This document shows, piece by piece, positions 28,584 through 40,592 of a stretch of 64,000 bases of DNA. The position numbers were made by a program, and so were the translations under genes. The DNA is taken from the NCBI GenBank assembly GCA_024305405.1, contig JAKNDB010000068.1, positions 7,741,501 to 7,805,500 on the forward strand. Reading direction: 5' to 3'. Position 1 is the first letter of the stretch, and every line of letters starts with the position of its first letter. A model generated the notes under the pieces. That model was given only the letters and a program-made list of their open reading frames with translations, had not been told where the DNA came from and did no database searches. The DNA is from Dirofilaria immitis. Its lineage: Eukaryota; Nematoda; Chromadorea; Rhabditida; Onchocercidae.

Positions 28584-28627
28584 AAATTTCAATTCATTTT
28601 GATGGATTTTAATTATGCAATGTTTAT
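28584..28627. repeat. 44-bp dispersed direct repeat, copy 1
   Basis: An identical 44-bp sequence recurs in the same orientation at 34263-34306. Both copies start aaatttcaattcattttgat. The two copies bracket the CLEC16A gene. Confidence 0.9.
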
Positions 28628-28706
28628 TGTTCATTGAAATAGCAAAAATTTCCAGAATTTCACGAATATTGTTCATTGAAATAGCAAAAATTTCCAGAAT
28701 TTCACG
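28626..28706. repeat. 42-bp period tandem duplication
   Basis: A 39-bp sequence starting attgttcattgaaatagc occurs twice with a 42-bp period. It directly abuts copy 1 of the 44-bp dispersed repeat. Confidence 0.9.
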
Positions 28707-29439
28707 TAATGAGAGTTTTCAGGAACTTATAATACCTAGCTCGACAATTCAGCTTTTCTGTTCTTGCATCTCGATTACTGAGAAATGAGAAGCAATTTTG
28801 GTTGCTAACAATAAAACCGTTCATACTATTTCAATGTACAGTATTACTATAACACTTAATGTGATTAATCCTTTCTTATCTTAATCCTCGAACTATAAAT
28901 TTCTTTTATATATAGTTTATTTACCTTAGTCAGTTTGGATCACCAAAATATTGCCCAGCCAATTTTCTATTACCTACTTCAATTAAGCATTTTACTGGGA
29001 GGAAAGTGTATTGACGTGAACATAGAGTTTTCATTGTGACCGGTCATGATACATGGTAGAAAATAGGCAGTCACAAGTCACATATGAATATTAATGTAAC
29101 GAAGCGATGGATGATTAGTGCAAGTTATATTTAGATGCATTGTTGCAGTGCTGTCGGCTACTTTCTTGATATGATTGGATCACAGGGACGAGTGATCTGG
29201 ATACTGTAAGCATAAATTTTTTTTTGGAAAGAAGTGCCGTCAGTTTTTATTGTTATGTTTTGAGATAAGTGTAAAGTGGGCTAATTTGTTGGGTACACAG
29301 CTGCGATAAAAATCTGATGCTCATATGTATCCATTCTTAAAATTAATAGCGATCCCGAATATGATTTTTTCGTGATGTGTTGTTTCAGAAAGTGTGATGC
29401 GTTTGCTTACTGATTGTTGAAATTTGTTGAACGGATACA

Positions 29440-32400
29440 ATGTTAAGACGGTTGGGCTTATCTTCCTTTTGGAAGCCGAAAATCCACATTCGCTGGAATA
29501 TCTGAAGTGAGCAATTTATTACTTCTCTTCGATTGCTAGTTGGCCATGTTGAAGTTATAAAAGCGTTGAACAGTGTTTTTGTTTATTAATTTCAGATTCT
29601 GGTTTGTCTCTCACTTATGACTCTTCATTTTTACGTTTGTTTTTACTTTTAAATGTTTTCATGTCTTAGTTTTTAGATATTTGCATGAAATTCTTGTCAA
29701 GAACGAGCGGATCACAGAAAATAATTGCAAATTACTGGTGGAATGCCTGAGGGCAATTGCTGAAATTTTAATTTGGGGTGATCAAAATGAAAGTTCTGTT
29801 TTTGAGTAAGTATTTATTTGCTGATTTTATTAAAGATTAAATATCATTCCTAATGATGGATCTGATAAAAGCCCGGATACAGAAATCGAATTTACGAAAA
29901 ATCGAAATAAATTAAATGAAGTTTGGTTTTCAACCGAAAATTTTGCTTGATTTCACGAACTTGTTCTTTTCATATTATTTTAGTTAAAAATGAGGGAAAG
30001 ATTTGATTGATGAAGACATATGTTACAAGTTCTGACAATTTTTTTCCTTTTTTCTTGGAACGATAGTAAAACGCATCTGATGTATAGTTTTCAGTTTTTC
30101 TTAGAACGACAAATGTTGGAATATTTTCTCTCCATAATGAATCAAAATTGCGGATCCTTTATATGCGTTCAACTATTACAAACACTCAATATTTTGTTTG
30201 AAAATATACGTCATAAGACGTCTTTGTGTGAGTTTGCCACTTTTGGAATGATGAAATTACGGCAGTCGTTCTATCTTTTATTCAAAATTTCTCTTATTAA
30301 ATAAGTGTGCATGGTAATGCTTCACTATTTGTAGATTATTTGCTGAGCAACAACCATGTTAATTCGATCATCACATATCACTTTGATTTTGAAAATGAAG
30401 AGATCATGGCTTATTACATATCCTATTTGAAAACACTGTCCTTCAAGCTAAATATGTATACCATACATTTCTTTTTCAATGAGGTTCGTCTGCATTTTAT
30501 ATCAGTTTCTTATCACTGGCTATGATTTACTTTATATCGCACCTAATGATTTTATAGGCTAATCAGGACTTTCCATTGTACACAGAAGTCATCAAATTTC
30601 AAAATCATAATGAAGCTATGGTACGCATTGCAGTACGAACGACTACACTGAATATTTATAAGGGTATTTATCATTTTTGGAAAATATTTGTTTGTTCAAA
30701 ATAACGAAATTAATGAAGTTGCAGTACAATTGTTTCATTCGTATTTTAAGTGGAAGACGAAGCAATGCGAAAATTTATTCATGCTCACTCTCAGGTTTAT
30801 TTTTGTGCTTTGGGTGATTTTATCGCAAGACAGTCGATCGAAATAGATCATTTTGCTCGGTCAGCTGAAAATGAATCCAGCAATCGCAAAAGACTTGATG
30901 CTATGATTGATGATTATCTTGATTATATGCATTACCTCAACGATATTTTGCTTATAAAAGTTGGTTTCTGACTTTTTATAACTTTTTTTATTCACTTTTA
31001 TAACTTTTCAGAAACAAACAAGATTCCAAGGATATTTCATTTCAAAACCGAAACTTTTCTTTTGAAATGTTTTGATATATAAAATTATGAAAATTTGTAT
31101 TTTAGGATGGAGAACTTTCCGCTCTTCTTATCGAAATAGTTTATGAAAGATTACTGGGATCGCTATATCTCTCATCCCTTGGTGGCATCCGTCTTCATCC
31201 AGCTACTGCTATTTTAACACCAGTTTCCGCTCTTTTCTTTCTTACTCAATTTCTGCTGATCGTCGATGATTCCCAGGCATGTTAAACACTGAGATACTTA
31301 TGGGATTAAGGTTTTAAGAAATTTAATGCTGGAATAATTAATCTTCTTTCATCATTTAAGATATTAGCGCAACTGCTTTTAAATAATTCGGAGACATTAG
31401 CCTATTTAGCACATTGCTGATCTGATATATCTTTTCTCTTGATTGAATATTATTAGTTTATTCTAATCGGTGTTGATTTTTTCATATTTACATATAAATT
31501 TCCAGACTTTTATTATAAAAAATAAACTTAGTATGTAGGCAGTACAAACACTTTTGTCATCGTTCTTTTTGGTGACGGTTCTGATGTGGAGTATCAGTGG
31601 ATTCGCAGTGAAACGGCAGCATGGGTTCTTGCGAATGTGAAAGCTAAAGACAATGAACCGAGGTTGATTTTCAGTTTTAGTCATATATTTGAGATTATAT
31701 GCAAGAACATTTCAGATTTTTTCCAGCTTAAAAATCTCAGAATGATGATGATTTCAGAGCATTTTTAACGGCTATTTAAATGCATTGGTGTGTTCGAGAA
31801 ATGATCATTCGGCTTTTTTGGGCTTATTTTCCTTTATGCCCTTTATCAGAATAAAGGTATTATTATTTAGTTCAAATCATTACCATATTAAAAGCGCTTC
31901 CTTGTCGATAGTTCCCTCTGTTAGAGAACAAATCTGTGAAATGTGAAATATTGGAATCTCTCTTTTCATTTCTATAATATAAGTTTTATCATAGAATTAG
32001 ATAATCATTTTAAAGAATTGCAGGAGCAAGGAAAGAAATTTTGGAAGCTGTACAGTTTACCTCCGATATCATTGGTTCTTCCAATCATAATTTCCTAAAT
32101 AGATTGCTGGATATCATAACTGGGAGTGTTGAAACAGGTGTTAATATGTTTTAGCTATTCAGCTATTATAAGCAAAACATTGTTAAGGGTTACATAATCT
32201 AAGCAAATGTTATTTCCATTATCGTCTGATTAACTAAAACATGTCCGCAAATTTTCAGATGCGTTTATTCGTACAATAACAATCGAATTATGCTGTATTG
32301 TCTTGAGGCAGCTATTATTGGTCATAGATGTATGTGTAGATGCACAAGTAGAATGTGAAAAAGAGCAGAAAAAGTTATAGCAAGTCTTGTTAGCATGCTG

Positions 32401-34031
32401 ACACCATTTGTTTACTCGGAAGAACTATTTTTGGAAATGTTTGAAGATGAATTTCATAATTTTGAGGTCAATTCTATTTTCGTCTTCCTGAAAAATGTGT
32501 CAACACGCTGTTCTTATTTGATCGTTATTTTATTTTTAGCGGAATAGAATTCATATTGAAAGTATCAGTGCTGATTCATCGCTTTTACTTCCTCCTCCTA
32601 GTACACCATTAAATGGTGTGTCGCTTAATAAACGCCTTCCGTGTGGCACTGAAGAACGAACTCGAAGGGTGAAAATTTTTTTGTTTTATTCTTTTTGAAG
32701 AGATAATATATCTAAAATTTAATTTTGTGCTTAAATAATTAAATGCACATGAACAAAACAACAAGCAACTAAATAATTTTGTACGAAATAGTCGAAAATT
32801 ATAAAGTTAATTTTTTTCCAGAATATCCAACTGTTCTTTCATTTGAGACACTTTGCATTAAATTTGCGTGATGAAGAAGAAAAACGTTTACCGATATCAT
32901 CTAAAACTGATGTGGTTGTTGAAGTTAACGATTGTATTAATCTCGGTTGGTTCGATTAAGTTTTTTTTTTGTTGGTAAGAAGAACAAAAACTTTCTCTTT
33001 ACATATTCTTACTTTAGTAGCGTTGTTTTTTTAATAAATGTGGAAAGATATGAAATTTCCCATTTATTCTTGATTTTATTTTATTTTTTATTTTTTACAC
33101 TTCATATGAAATTTATTTACAGAAAACAGTGATTTGCTTGCGTGCACAGTTATTACGAATGAAAAAAGAAAAATTCCATCGATTTCTTGTTACGGATCAG
33201 GCGCAATTGATCTTAGTAGAGCCTGATAACAAGCGTATGGGATGGGCCATTGTCCGTTTTGTAGGTCTTTTACAAGTAGGTTTTATGCTTTCCTGAAGAA
33301 GATGATATGATTATAGTTTTTTGGTCAAAGAATATATTATTTTAGAATATTCAACTAACGGGTGATCTTGGAAACAGTCGTGCACTTCATGTCATTGTTA
33401 ATGATGTAAACAGTCGTTCGGAAACAAACGATGCGGTTTGTTTCAATGCAAAATTTTTATTTGATGATCATATTAGATGTATGGCTGCCAAGCAACGTCT
33501 TACCAAGGTTTGTGAAAATATTTTCATTTTTTCTTCGTGCGTTATTAAAATTCAAACGACAAATATATTTCTTCAATCAACAATAATATCAATGTAAAGA
33601 AGAAATAATATGCACCTAAATACTCCTATGTTGCTTTATTTGATTTATAAGATTTTAATATATTGAAGGAATTGTAATGTTAATGAAACTCAAATAAGCA
33701 ACATCACTGGAAAAAAATGAAATTCGTAGAGATTTAGTTAATCTTATTTTTATGACAAATAATTTAGGGTAGGCAAATGGCAAGGCAGTGTAAACTGGAT
33801 CAAATTTGTGATTTGCTTGGAATCGCACGGAAGGTTTCCATATGGAGAAATAATAAAAATCCGTTCCGGATAGTTAAAGGTTGTCCACCCGGCTCATTAC
33901 GACGACAGCCACAAGTAAGCAGCCTACGTAGCAACAGATCATCTAATAGTTCGTTGAATATTGTTCCAGACGATCCCGAGCATGATACATGTTCTTCAGC
34001 AAATAAAGATCGGAAAGTAGAAGGCATGTAA
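29440..34031 (+). CDS. gop-1: CLEC16A / gop-1 / ema homolog
   Basis: Endosomal adaptor needed for endosome maturation and autophagy/mitophagy in animals. Exons: 29440-29506, 29677-29805, 30095-30227, 30335-30483, 30558-30663, 30751-30959, 31106-31276, 31361-about 31415, 31539-31662, 31758-31856, 32024-32137, 32259-32466, 32540-32668, 32822-32945, 33123-33275, 33346-33507, 33768-34031. Family landmarks in order: [156 protein letters not shown] and [15 protein letters not shown], then a basic low-complexity tail. The start ATG at 29440 precedes LGLSSFWKP. One exon uses a GC donor (31277). The frame breaks at five runs (29479, 31762, 31814, 32369, 33162) and possibly at 30095, always with the family sequence continuing in another frame. 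The junction after the 31361 exon is unresolved. Confidence 0.93.
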
Positions 34032-34644
34032 ATTGAGTTTGTTTAATTTATTTAAAAAGTGTGTAATGCTTATATTCACGATAATTTTCTGTCATGATAT
34101 TTGTTTTACCGTATCGTGTTACTTATTATATGTTCTTTATTTTGCAGAATGTAATCATTTATTGCATTATAAAAGAACTTTAACAACTTTATTTTTATAT
34201 GAATTCTCTAAATCTGTGTGGTGCCAAATGAAAAATTCATTTTGAAAAATTAATATGGCAACAAATTTCAATTCATTTTGATGGATTTTAATTATGCAAT
34301 GTTTATAATAGTATTATTGCTCATTTTAATTGTAGTTTTTTTATTCATAAATTTCAGTTTGAACAATTTATCAGTTTTGAATGAAATGCTTAATAATCTT
34401 TTTCTATTTATTGACGTAAGAAATTGCATTACATTAATATATGTGCCTAATATCTTTTGTTATTAAAATTTTTTTATTGATAATTCTTAATAAAATCTTT
34501 CGGCGGATTTTTATGGCCTTTTAGGTAAGATTAGTGGTAGGATTTGAACTTGGATGGGACATTATAGTTGTAGGAAAGTTTTGTATTAGGCTTTATTGAA
34601 TTGATAGGCCGAAATGATGAAAAATAGCTTTGCAGATATATGCT
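34032..34644. other. Short intergenic spacer with copy 2 of the 44-bp repeat
   Basis: About 0.6 kb between the CLEC16A stop and the next ATG on the same strand. It is AT-rich, holds the second copy of the dispersed repeat, and ends with a strong 3' splice site (tagctttgcag) 11 bases before the next gene's ATG. Confidence 0.6.
34263..34306. repeat. 44-bp dispersed direct repeat, copy 2
   Basis: Identical in sequence and orientation to 28584-28627, 5.7 kb away, just after the CLEC16A stop codon. Confidence 0.9.
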
Positions 34645-37006
34645 ATGTCCAATAATGGATTTACTGATATCGAGACAGGAGTTAATAGTTCTGCAGCATA
34701 CCGCCAGAATCTTAATTTGGACCATGAAATTACTAAGAAGTTAACTAAACTGACGAATGTCAGAAATGACTTGCTCCTCAAAAATTTTGGGGAAAGAAAA
34801 GCTCAAGAGAGAAATATGAGGATAGCGCGGGAGCATCAAATATTCAAAAATATTGAATCTGCATTGAACTGTCATCAAAGCAAAAAGAGGTCGCTGGAGC
34901 ATGGGAGAAAGGAAAAAGAACCTGATAAACTACAAGTTAGGAAAATGATGGTGCCAGGTGGATTTTACAATTCGGGAACACGAAAACCTGTGGGTTCGTC
35001 TGTAATGGCTGCGGACGAACTCATCAGCTTGTTCGATCGCGCTTGTAACGATCATCGTTCAATGCATGACGAATTCAGTGAGATTTTCGCTTTTTCTATG
35101 TGTAAATGGCTGTATTTCATATACGTTCTAATTCCTTGATAAGATTCAACAGTACTTCTTTCTACTTTGGAAATATGATTTTGCACTGTCCGTCAAGTTA
35201 CAAAACTGAAATATTAACAGTTTATTGAATCTCTTCAAATCATATATGCTTTTCTTTATCTGGATTTTCATATGTTGAGAATAGGAAATGACATAAAACT
35301 GCTCCAGCGTTAGAAGTACTATTCTATAATCAAAACCAATTATTTTTATTTGAAAGAAGTTTAAGTTGTAGAAATTAAATAGAACTTCTTTTCAGAAAAT
35401 ACAATGAATAGTGGGAATTTAAGCCTCAGTAATGAAGACTGGAATCGGTTTGCTTGTCATGTTGCAAATATCGGAATGCATGAGATCAGAGGATTTGCAT
35501 TGACCGCCATCATTATGGCTACCAGTAAGCACCAGTTTTGTGTATAAGTAATTCAGTACCACTTTTGTCGTAGATCAAGTGGATGTGAAGCAATACTGGA
35601 TATGCAAAAAATATGAATTGTTATGTTCTAAAGTTAACTGTTACTATTTTACTTTTATTTAGCATTTATTTATGATTGCATTCGTTCTTCAATACAAAAG
35701 GAGATTTAGACAAAATAATTTCGTGGAAACAAAGTTTTTTTAAAGTTCTGGAGATTGATATAGAATATTTTCTTTTGTGTTTTTACATAGATTTTTGCAT
35801 ATTGTAGAAATTTTTGTTTTTGGTAATTGCAGGACAAAAAGGCTTTCGATCGGCTTTTGCACAAGAAATCAATGTTTTAATGTCAGATTATGTCTTGTTT
35901 GGAGGAAAAACCGGACAAGGACTTCCAGAATTTGTAGCACATCTTTTGATTGCCAACTGGCCTCGGGAACATGCGCGATGTGATTTAGAATCGAATGATA
36001 TTTTATTTTGTATCATTTCATCAATTAAGGGCTGGCTAGAAACAATAACTGGCGAGGTTCATTTCAAAAACTTCTTAATTTATTCCTTGTATTAAAGCTA
36101 CTATTAACATGCCAAAATGTTCATAAATTAAAACAACTGCAGACAGATGAAATTGAAGAAGTTGAATCGAACTGTGCTTGTGCACTGTATGAGGTGTGTC
36201 GTTTCGCGCAACGAAAGCTTTGGATGAAATGGCCGGAATTAGTGGATGAATGTTATGCTGCCGTAAAAGATGGTATAACCTTAAATGGCACATTAACCAA
36301 GTGAGTTTAGAATTGGAACTACAAATTTAGCGCCTACTGTTGTAAGAATTATTTAGTGCGCTGAATATTTTATTGCATCGAGAAATACTGAAGTTTGCTT
36401 GGCACATTTTTGTATTAATTGGTTACATAAAAATCAAATTCGTGCATTGTAATTTGTTGATCTTGACATCCTTAAATATGTTTATTTTATCGGCTCAACA
36501 TTAGCGATTGATTGATACACAGTATAATTTTGAATTTTAATACTCTTGCATTGTGCTATCGGAGAATAATTAAAGGATTATCATAAAGATTATTTGGCAG
36601 ATACTAATTACAGGGAAGCACGGAAAGCATTGTTAGATACTGTGATTATGATGCACGAGTGGACTAGCCGGCATGCAAAAACATTGGTTAATGTCAGTAC
36701 ACAAACTTGTAGAACTAGGGTTTAGTTTGTTTTTCGTATGCATTGTAATTTGTTACCTCGAATGGAAAATATTTTTAAATTATCTGACAGGTAGCGACGA
36801 AGTTGATATTGTACTTTTATGGAGTCGCTGATGATTTACCTCATGTTTTTGTATTTTCTGCTTGGAAGAATCAATTAATTGTACGTATATAACTCAAAAT
36901 GGACGTATTATTCGAGTTTTTGACTTTTCTTCATTTCTTGCTTTATTATATATAGATATTATACACATATGAAGATTTCGATGCGGAAATATATCATTTG
37001 TTTTAA
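34645..37006 (+). CDS. Protein with MIF4G-like helical region
   Basis: Exons 34645-35077, 35396-35524, 35833-36056, 36143-36300, 36614-36686, 36791-36880 and 36956-37006 join with consistent phases into 385 residues. The first 145 residues are charged and probably disordered or coiled (DHEITKKLTKLTNVRNDLLL), with a basic patch. The rest is all-helical in appearance. The part CALYEVCRFAQRKLWMKWPE followed by ECYAAVKDGITLNGTLT resembles the second half of a MIF4G domain of the SLIP1/CTIF type, which links mRNA-bound factors to the translation machinery. That assignment is by pattern only. The ATG at 34645 was chosen because it follows a strong 3' splice site at 34634, which suggests trans-splicing of a spliced leader. 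I cannot name the gene. Confidence 0.75.
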
Positions 37007-38415
37007 TGGTTACCAATATCGCGGATCATCAATGGAGATAAATTAGAAGTCCAACGATGGAATATAGGCAAAAGTTTAAAAAGATGTAGTGGTCGACATA
37101 ATACGCTATTGCAAGCAAATATGCCACAATGAAGGTGATGAACTAAGTCTCACTCAGTCACTAATGTACAAGCAATATTAAAGCATAAAATTCCAAGAGC
37201 GCTATATGAAGAGAAATTAAATTGTTAAATAATATAAAGTAAGCGTTAGAAATGTCGCCAGCAAATTTCTATAAGTTTCAAAAAGAAGGCTGTTATAAAT
37301 GTGCTTTTATTAATTAAATTCCAAATATATTTTTACTTACTGATAGGGTTTGAGTCAATGGGATATTGAACTTGTGCAAATAACTTATATGTCATGAAAT
37401 TGCCTTGAGGACTTTTTATTTTCGGGATATTATTGTTGTCTGTATAACAGATCATTCAATTTTGCTAAATTATCTCTTCTTTCTACAACTTCCCAAGAAG
37501 TAATACTAGTGTTTTGTAGATCTTTCATTCTTTTCGCAGCTTTTTCAAATCACATACTTTGTTTGTAATATCTATTGTAGTATAGTAGTATTTCAAATAT
37601 TCTCTTTACTGCTGCATGCATGCTAGTGCATGCTGCATCAATTCATTGTACTTTGTCTGGATAACACGATTTTTGTGTTGCAAGTTATAATGTTTCCCCT
37701 GTCTGTTTTATTTGTATTTTGGCCATTATTTAGATTTTTTTGTTTGTTTTTTCTATTCTGGCAATCCTATCACTCCGCGTTGATGCCTTTCACTTTCCCC
37801 AACTACCCCAATCACTTTATAAAAGTATTTTCTACGTACATTTATCATATGTAGTTGATATTTTAGTAAAAATTTTGTTTGCAAGGGCTAGAGAATGTTT
37901 AGATGATTAAATTAAGAAAGAGGTAGGTGTAATGTGGCCCAATCACGTCGGTCATTACCACGTCTTCTCGAAGTCTTTATCTTCTGCGCACGTGAACAAT
38001 ACACAAATACATGACCCCGGATTGACTGTCGCCCGAATCAATTCCAGATGCCCCCGGCTCTAGATAAATAGGTCTACTGTATCAGACAAGTGGGCGTGGC
38101 AGGTGCATAATTACAATGCACGCAGACGTCGTGTCATCCCAGCCTAATTGTATATCATTCTCTCTTTCTGCGAAAATGAAAGAGAAAGAAGGTGGGACGT
38201 CTAGCGTGATTATGTGTCAGATGAAGAGAGACAGGGAAGAGAATTGTCTAGACGGAGGAGGGGCAACGACAATGAATTGTCTGTCTGACTTTGTGTCGCT
38301 ATAGGACATCTCCGGGGACGATCCATTATGTTGCGGCAAAAGCCAATAGATCACTGCTTATTGTGTGTGTCGGTCTGTGCGAGTGTCTGTTTATGAGATC
38401 GGAGGGTGGCTGGAC
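37007..38415. other. Intergenic; right part is a GC-richer, promoter-like stretch
   Basis: The left part is AT-rich and without exons. From about 37930 the base composition shifts sharply to higher GC, with a palindromic cacgtg (E-box core) near 37990, a gggcgtggc box near 38092 and many CpGs. This runs into the first exon of the RING gene and is probably its promoter and 5' UTR. Confidence 0.45.
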
Positions 38416-40592
38416 ATGGTACTTTCTGAGTTGGTACACTTCCTGAGGCGACGAGTCCGTCCGCCTGAACCTGAATCGGAGCAGTGCTTGCTGGGAACTG
38501 AGCCTACTTGTTTCTCCACCGCCAGGTTATCTTCGCCGCAACGACAACACATCGATGCTTTGCTGGTAAGTTTCGCTGCTGTTTGTGATGAATTATCATT
38601 ATTAATAGCTAGATAGTCAGTTATTGTCGTTTCATGTCTGCGATCACGTAACATCCTTATTATGACCCCAAAGATTTCGCAGAGCTTCATCGTAATCTTC
38701 ATAAACAGGACTAGGTACACTGAATTCATCAGGCTCCTTTTTTGCTTCTGACACATAAGGGATGCAAGCTATGTTTGTGAAAATTACTTGGCAGTGGCTA
38801 TTGCCCACTAATTCAGAGCTATGGATCGAATATCCCATCAAACAGACTTCAGTATGCACACTTTGCATCCTTTCATTTTGACAAGATTACTTATCTGTTT
38901 TTAAAAGGCCATATTTAAAAAATGAGGAGATATTTAGCTGAACATCACTGTCCACTTTTAAATCATTGCTGACCATTCCGGTTATGCGCTATCATCTTTG
39001 ACTCTCCTGTACCACTACTGTTTGCCGACATTGTCATAATTCATGAAACGTCAATATTATGCTTTCTCTCGCGAGTAACTATTTCTTAATAGCTGAGGAG
39101 AAGCGCTTGAAAATATACTATGTATTTTGCATCTCGGGATGCTGAAAAGAAGTAATATATTACAGTTTATAATCTATTCCACAAATATTACCGAACTGAA
39201 TTTGAAGTACCATGTAAATAGCTATTATTTAGAGCGGTATTCAATTTCTAGGATAAATTTCAAGTTTCCTTTAATAAGATTGTACAGAATAATGATTTGA
39301 TTTCTTTGGTGGGCTTGATATTTGTTGGAATACCGAAACGATTGTGACATTTTTCGCAAGTTGTCTTTCACTAGATGTGATTTTCCGATTTCGTTTTTAT
39401 CTTGTGTTTTTGTACGCAATATTCTTCGAACTTTCTCTGATTTGTGGAATCTTTTTCTTGAAAGAAGTCCATAAATTTTGTTTCTATGTTAATATAGCAT
39501 ACAAATAAAGTTTCATATTTATAATTTTAATTAATCTTGTTGAACTGTAAGTTTTCAGAAGCGGTTAAAGACAAAACTTGCTTGTGAACCTGAAGATCGT
39601 GCTAATGGAATTGATGATGAATGTTGTGTGTGTACAGCGGCGTGCATCGGTTCGAGCCTTTCCTTGCAGTCACAAAGTGTTTTGCCGGAACTGTGCTGTC
39701 CAGTTAATTGAGGTGGTTTACCATTTAAGATTTCGCAAAAGTTATGTAAAGATGAATTTGTCTGTGAATTCATTTGAGTATGCTTGCATTAAGAGATTTT
39801 TACAGCCTGACTTGAGATATAGATTTGTGAAAGGGATAATATAATATAATATAATTGATTAGATTAATATCAATGTTGAAGGTATTTCGACATTTTGGTA
39901 ACTTATTTATGGGCGTGACGTTCTTTATATATGTTCACATCCAAGAACAAATTTAATTTCTGTAGCCAGTTTCATTTCTCGTCAAAAAAACATGTAATAA
40001 AATTCTCATATGCCACCATGTAAACTCTTGACACTCCATATGTGCGCTTAAAAGCTAGCATTAACTGGTCAAACCAGAAAGTTCATATCATAGTAGCAGT
40101 TCATAAAGTTAATGCATACTACAAGTAAATGAAATTCCTAGTAATTTCTTTTGCTTAATAATTTGATCAGATTATTTCTGAATTCAAAAATTCATGTAGG
40201 AACGTGAGCAGTTTAATTTTCTGCATTTCAGTCTTTTAAACATTTTATTTTAGCGTGCAATCAACGAGAACAAAATGCGGATGAGCTGCATTATATGCCG
40301 TCGTGATATTGCAAGATTGCAATATAGTCGACCGTCGAGGTCTGTACAAATTCGTAAGCAGCAGTCTCTTCTTATTGATGATAGTAATAATAAGAATAGT
40401 ACTACTTCTGCCGCTGCTGCTTTTACTACTATTCATGTTTTAAATAATGCTATTTGTTGTAGTCCCGAAGTTTTTCTAGACATCCATGTCAAGCTTTTCC
40501 TACATCTATTATTTCATCATCTCAGTAACTTTTCCACTTCGTCTTGTTTTGTGTTCCGTTTGTTAATTTTGAAACAGCTCATTTGCTCTTAG
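38416..40592 (+). CDS. Small RING-finger protein (putative E3 ubiquitin ligase)
   Basis: Three exons: 38416-38565, 39559-39712 and 40254-40592, about 213 residues. Exon 1 starts [20 protein letters not shown] and ends at a phase-0 donor. Exon 2 encodes the first RING half: CCVC, then ten residues, then [10 protein letters not shown]. Exon 3 supplies the last cysteine pair in [14 protein letters not shown], followed by a Ser/Asn/Ala-rich tail ending LILKQLICS. The zinc ligands fit C-x2-C-x10-C-x-H-x3-C-x2-C...C-x2-C. RING domains of this kind recruit E2 enzymes, but the substrate cannot be inferred. The first CxxC pair and the rest of the RING are in different frames: one extra base is present in gcggcg (about 39638-39643). 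Removing it gives a perfect RING and restores the phase of exon 3. Confidence 0.8.

Larger units (their letters stand above)
22257..29439. other. Gene-poor 7-kb region
   Basis: No gene could be assigned. From about 24 to 27 kb the plus strand is strikingly rich in A and G. Possible isolated minus-strand exons are a segment near 24235-24140 (containing CTRLQHHKFVNSVPVDVSRV, followed by a donor-like gtaat) and an open frame at 27852-28211. Neither shows a known domain. Short tandem duplications lie at 27235-27270 and 28626-28706. The right end probably contains the promoter of the CLEC16A gene. Confidence 0.4.

Noticed and set aside
38391..38756. 121-codon minus-strand frame opposite RING exon 1
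   Set aside because: Shadow of the GC-rich plus-strand exon; no domain or splice context.
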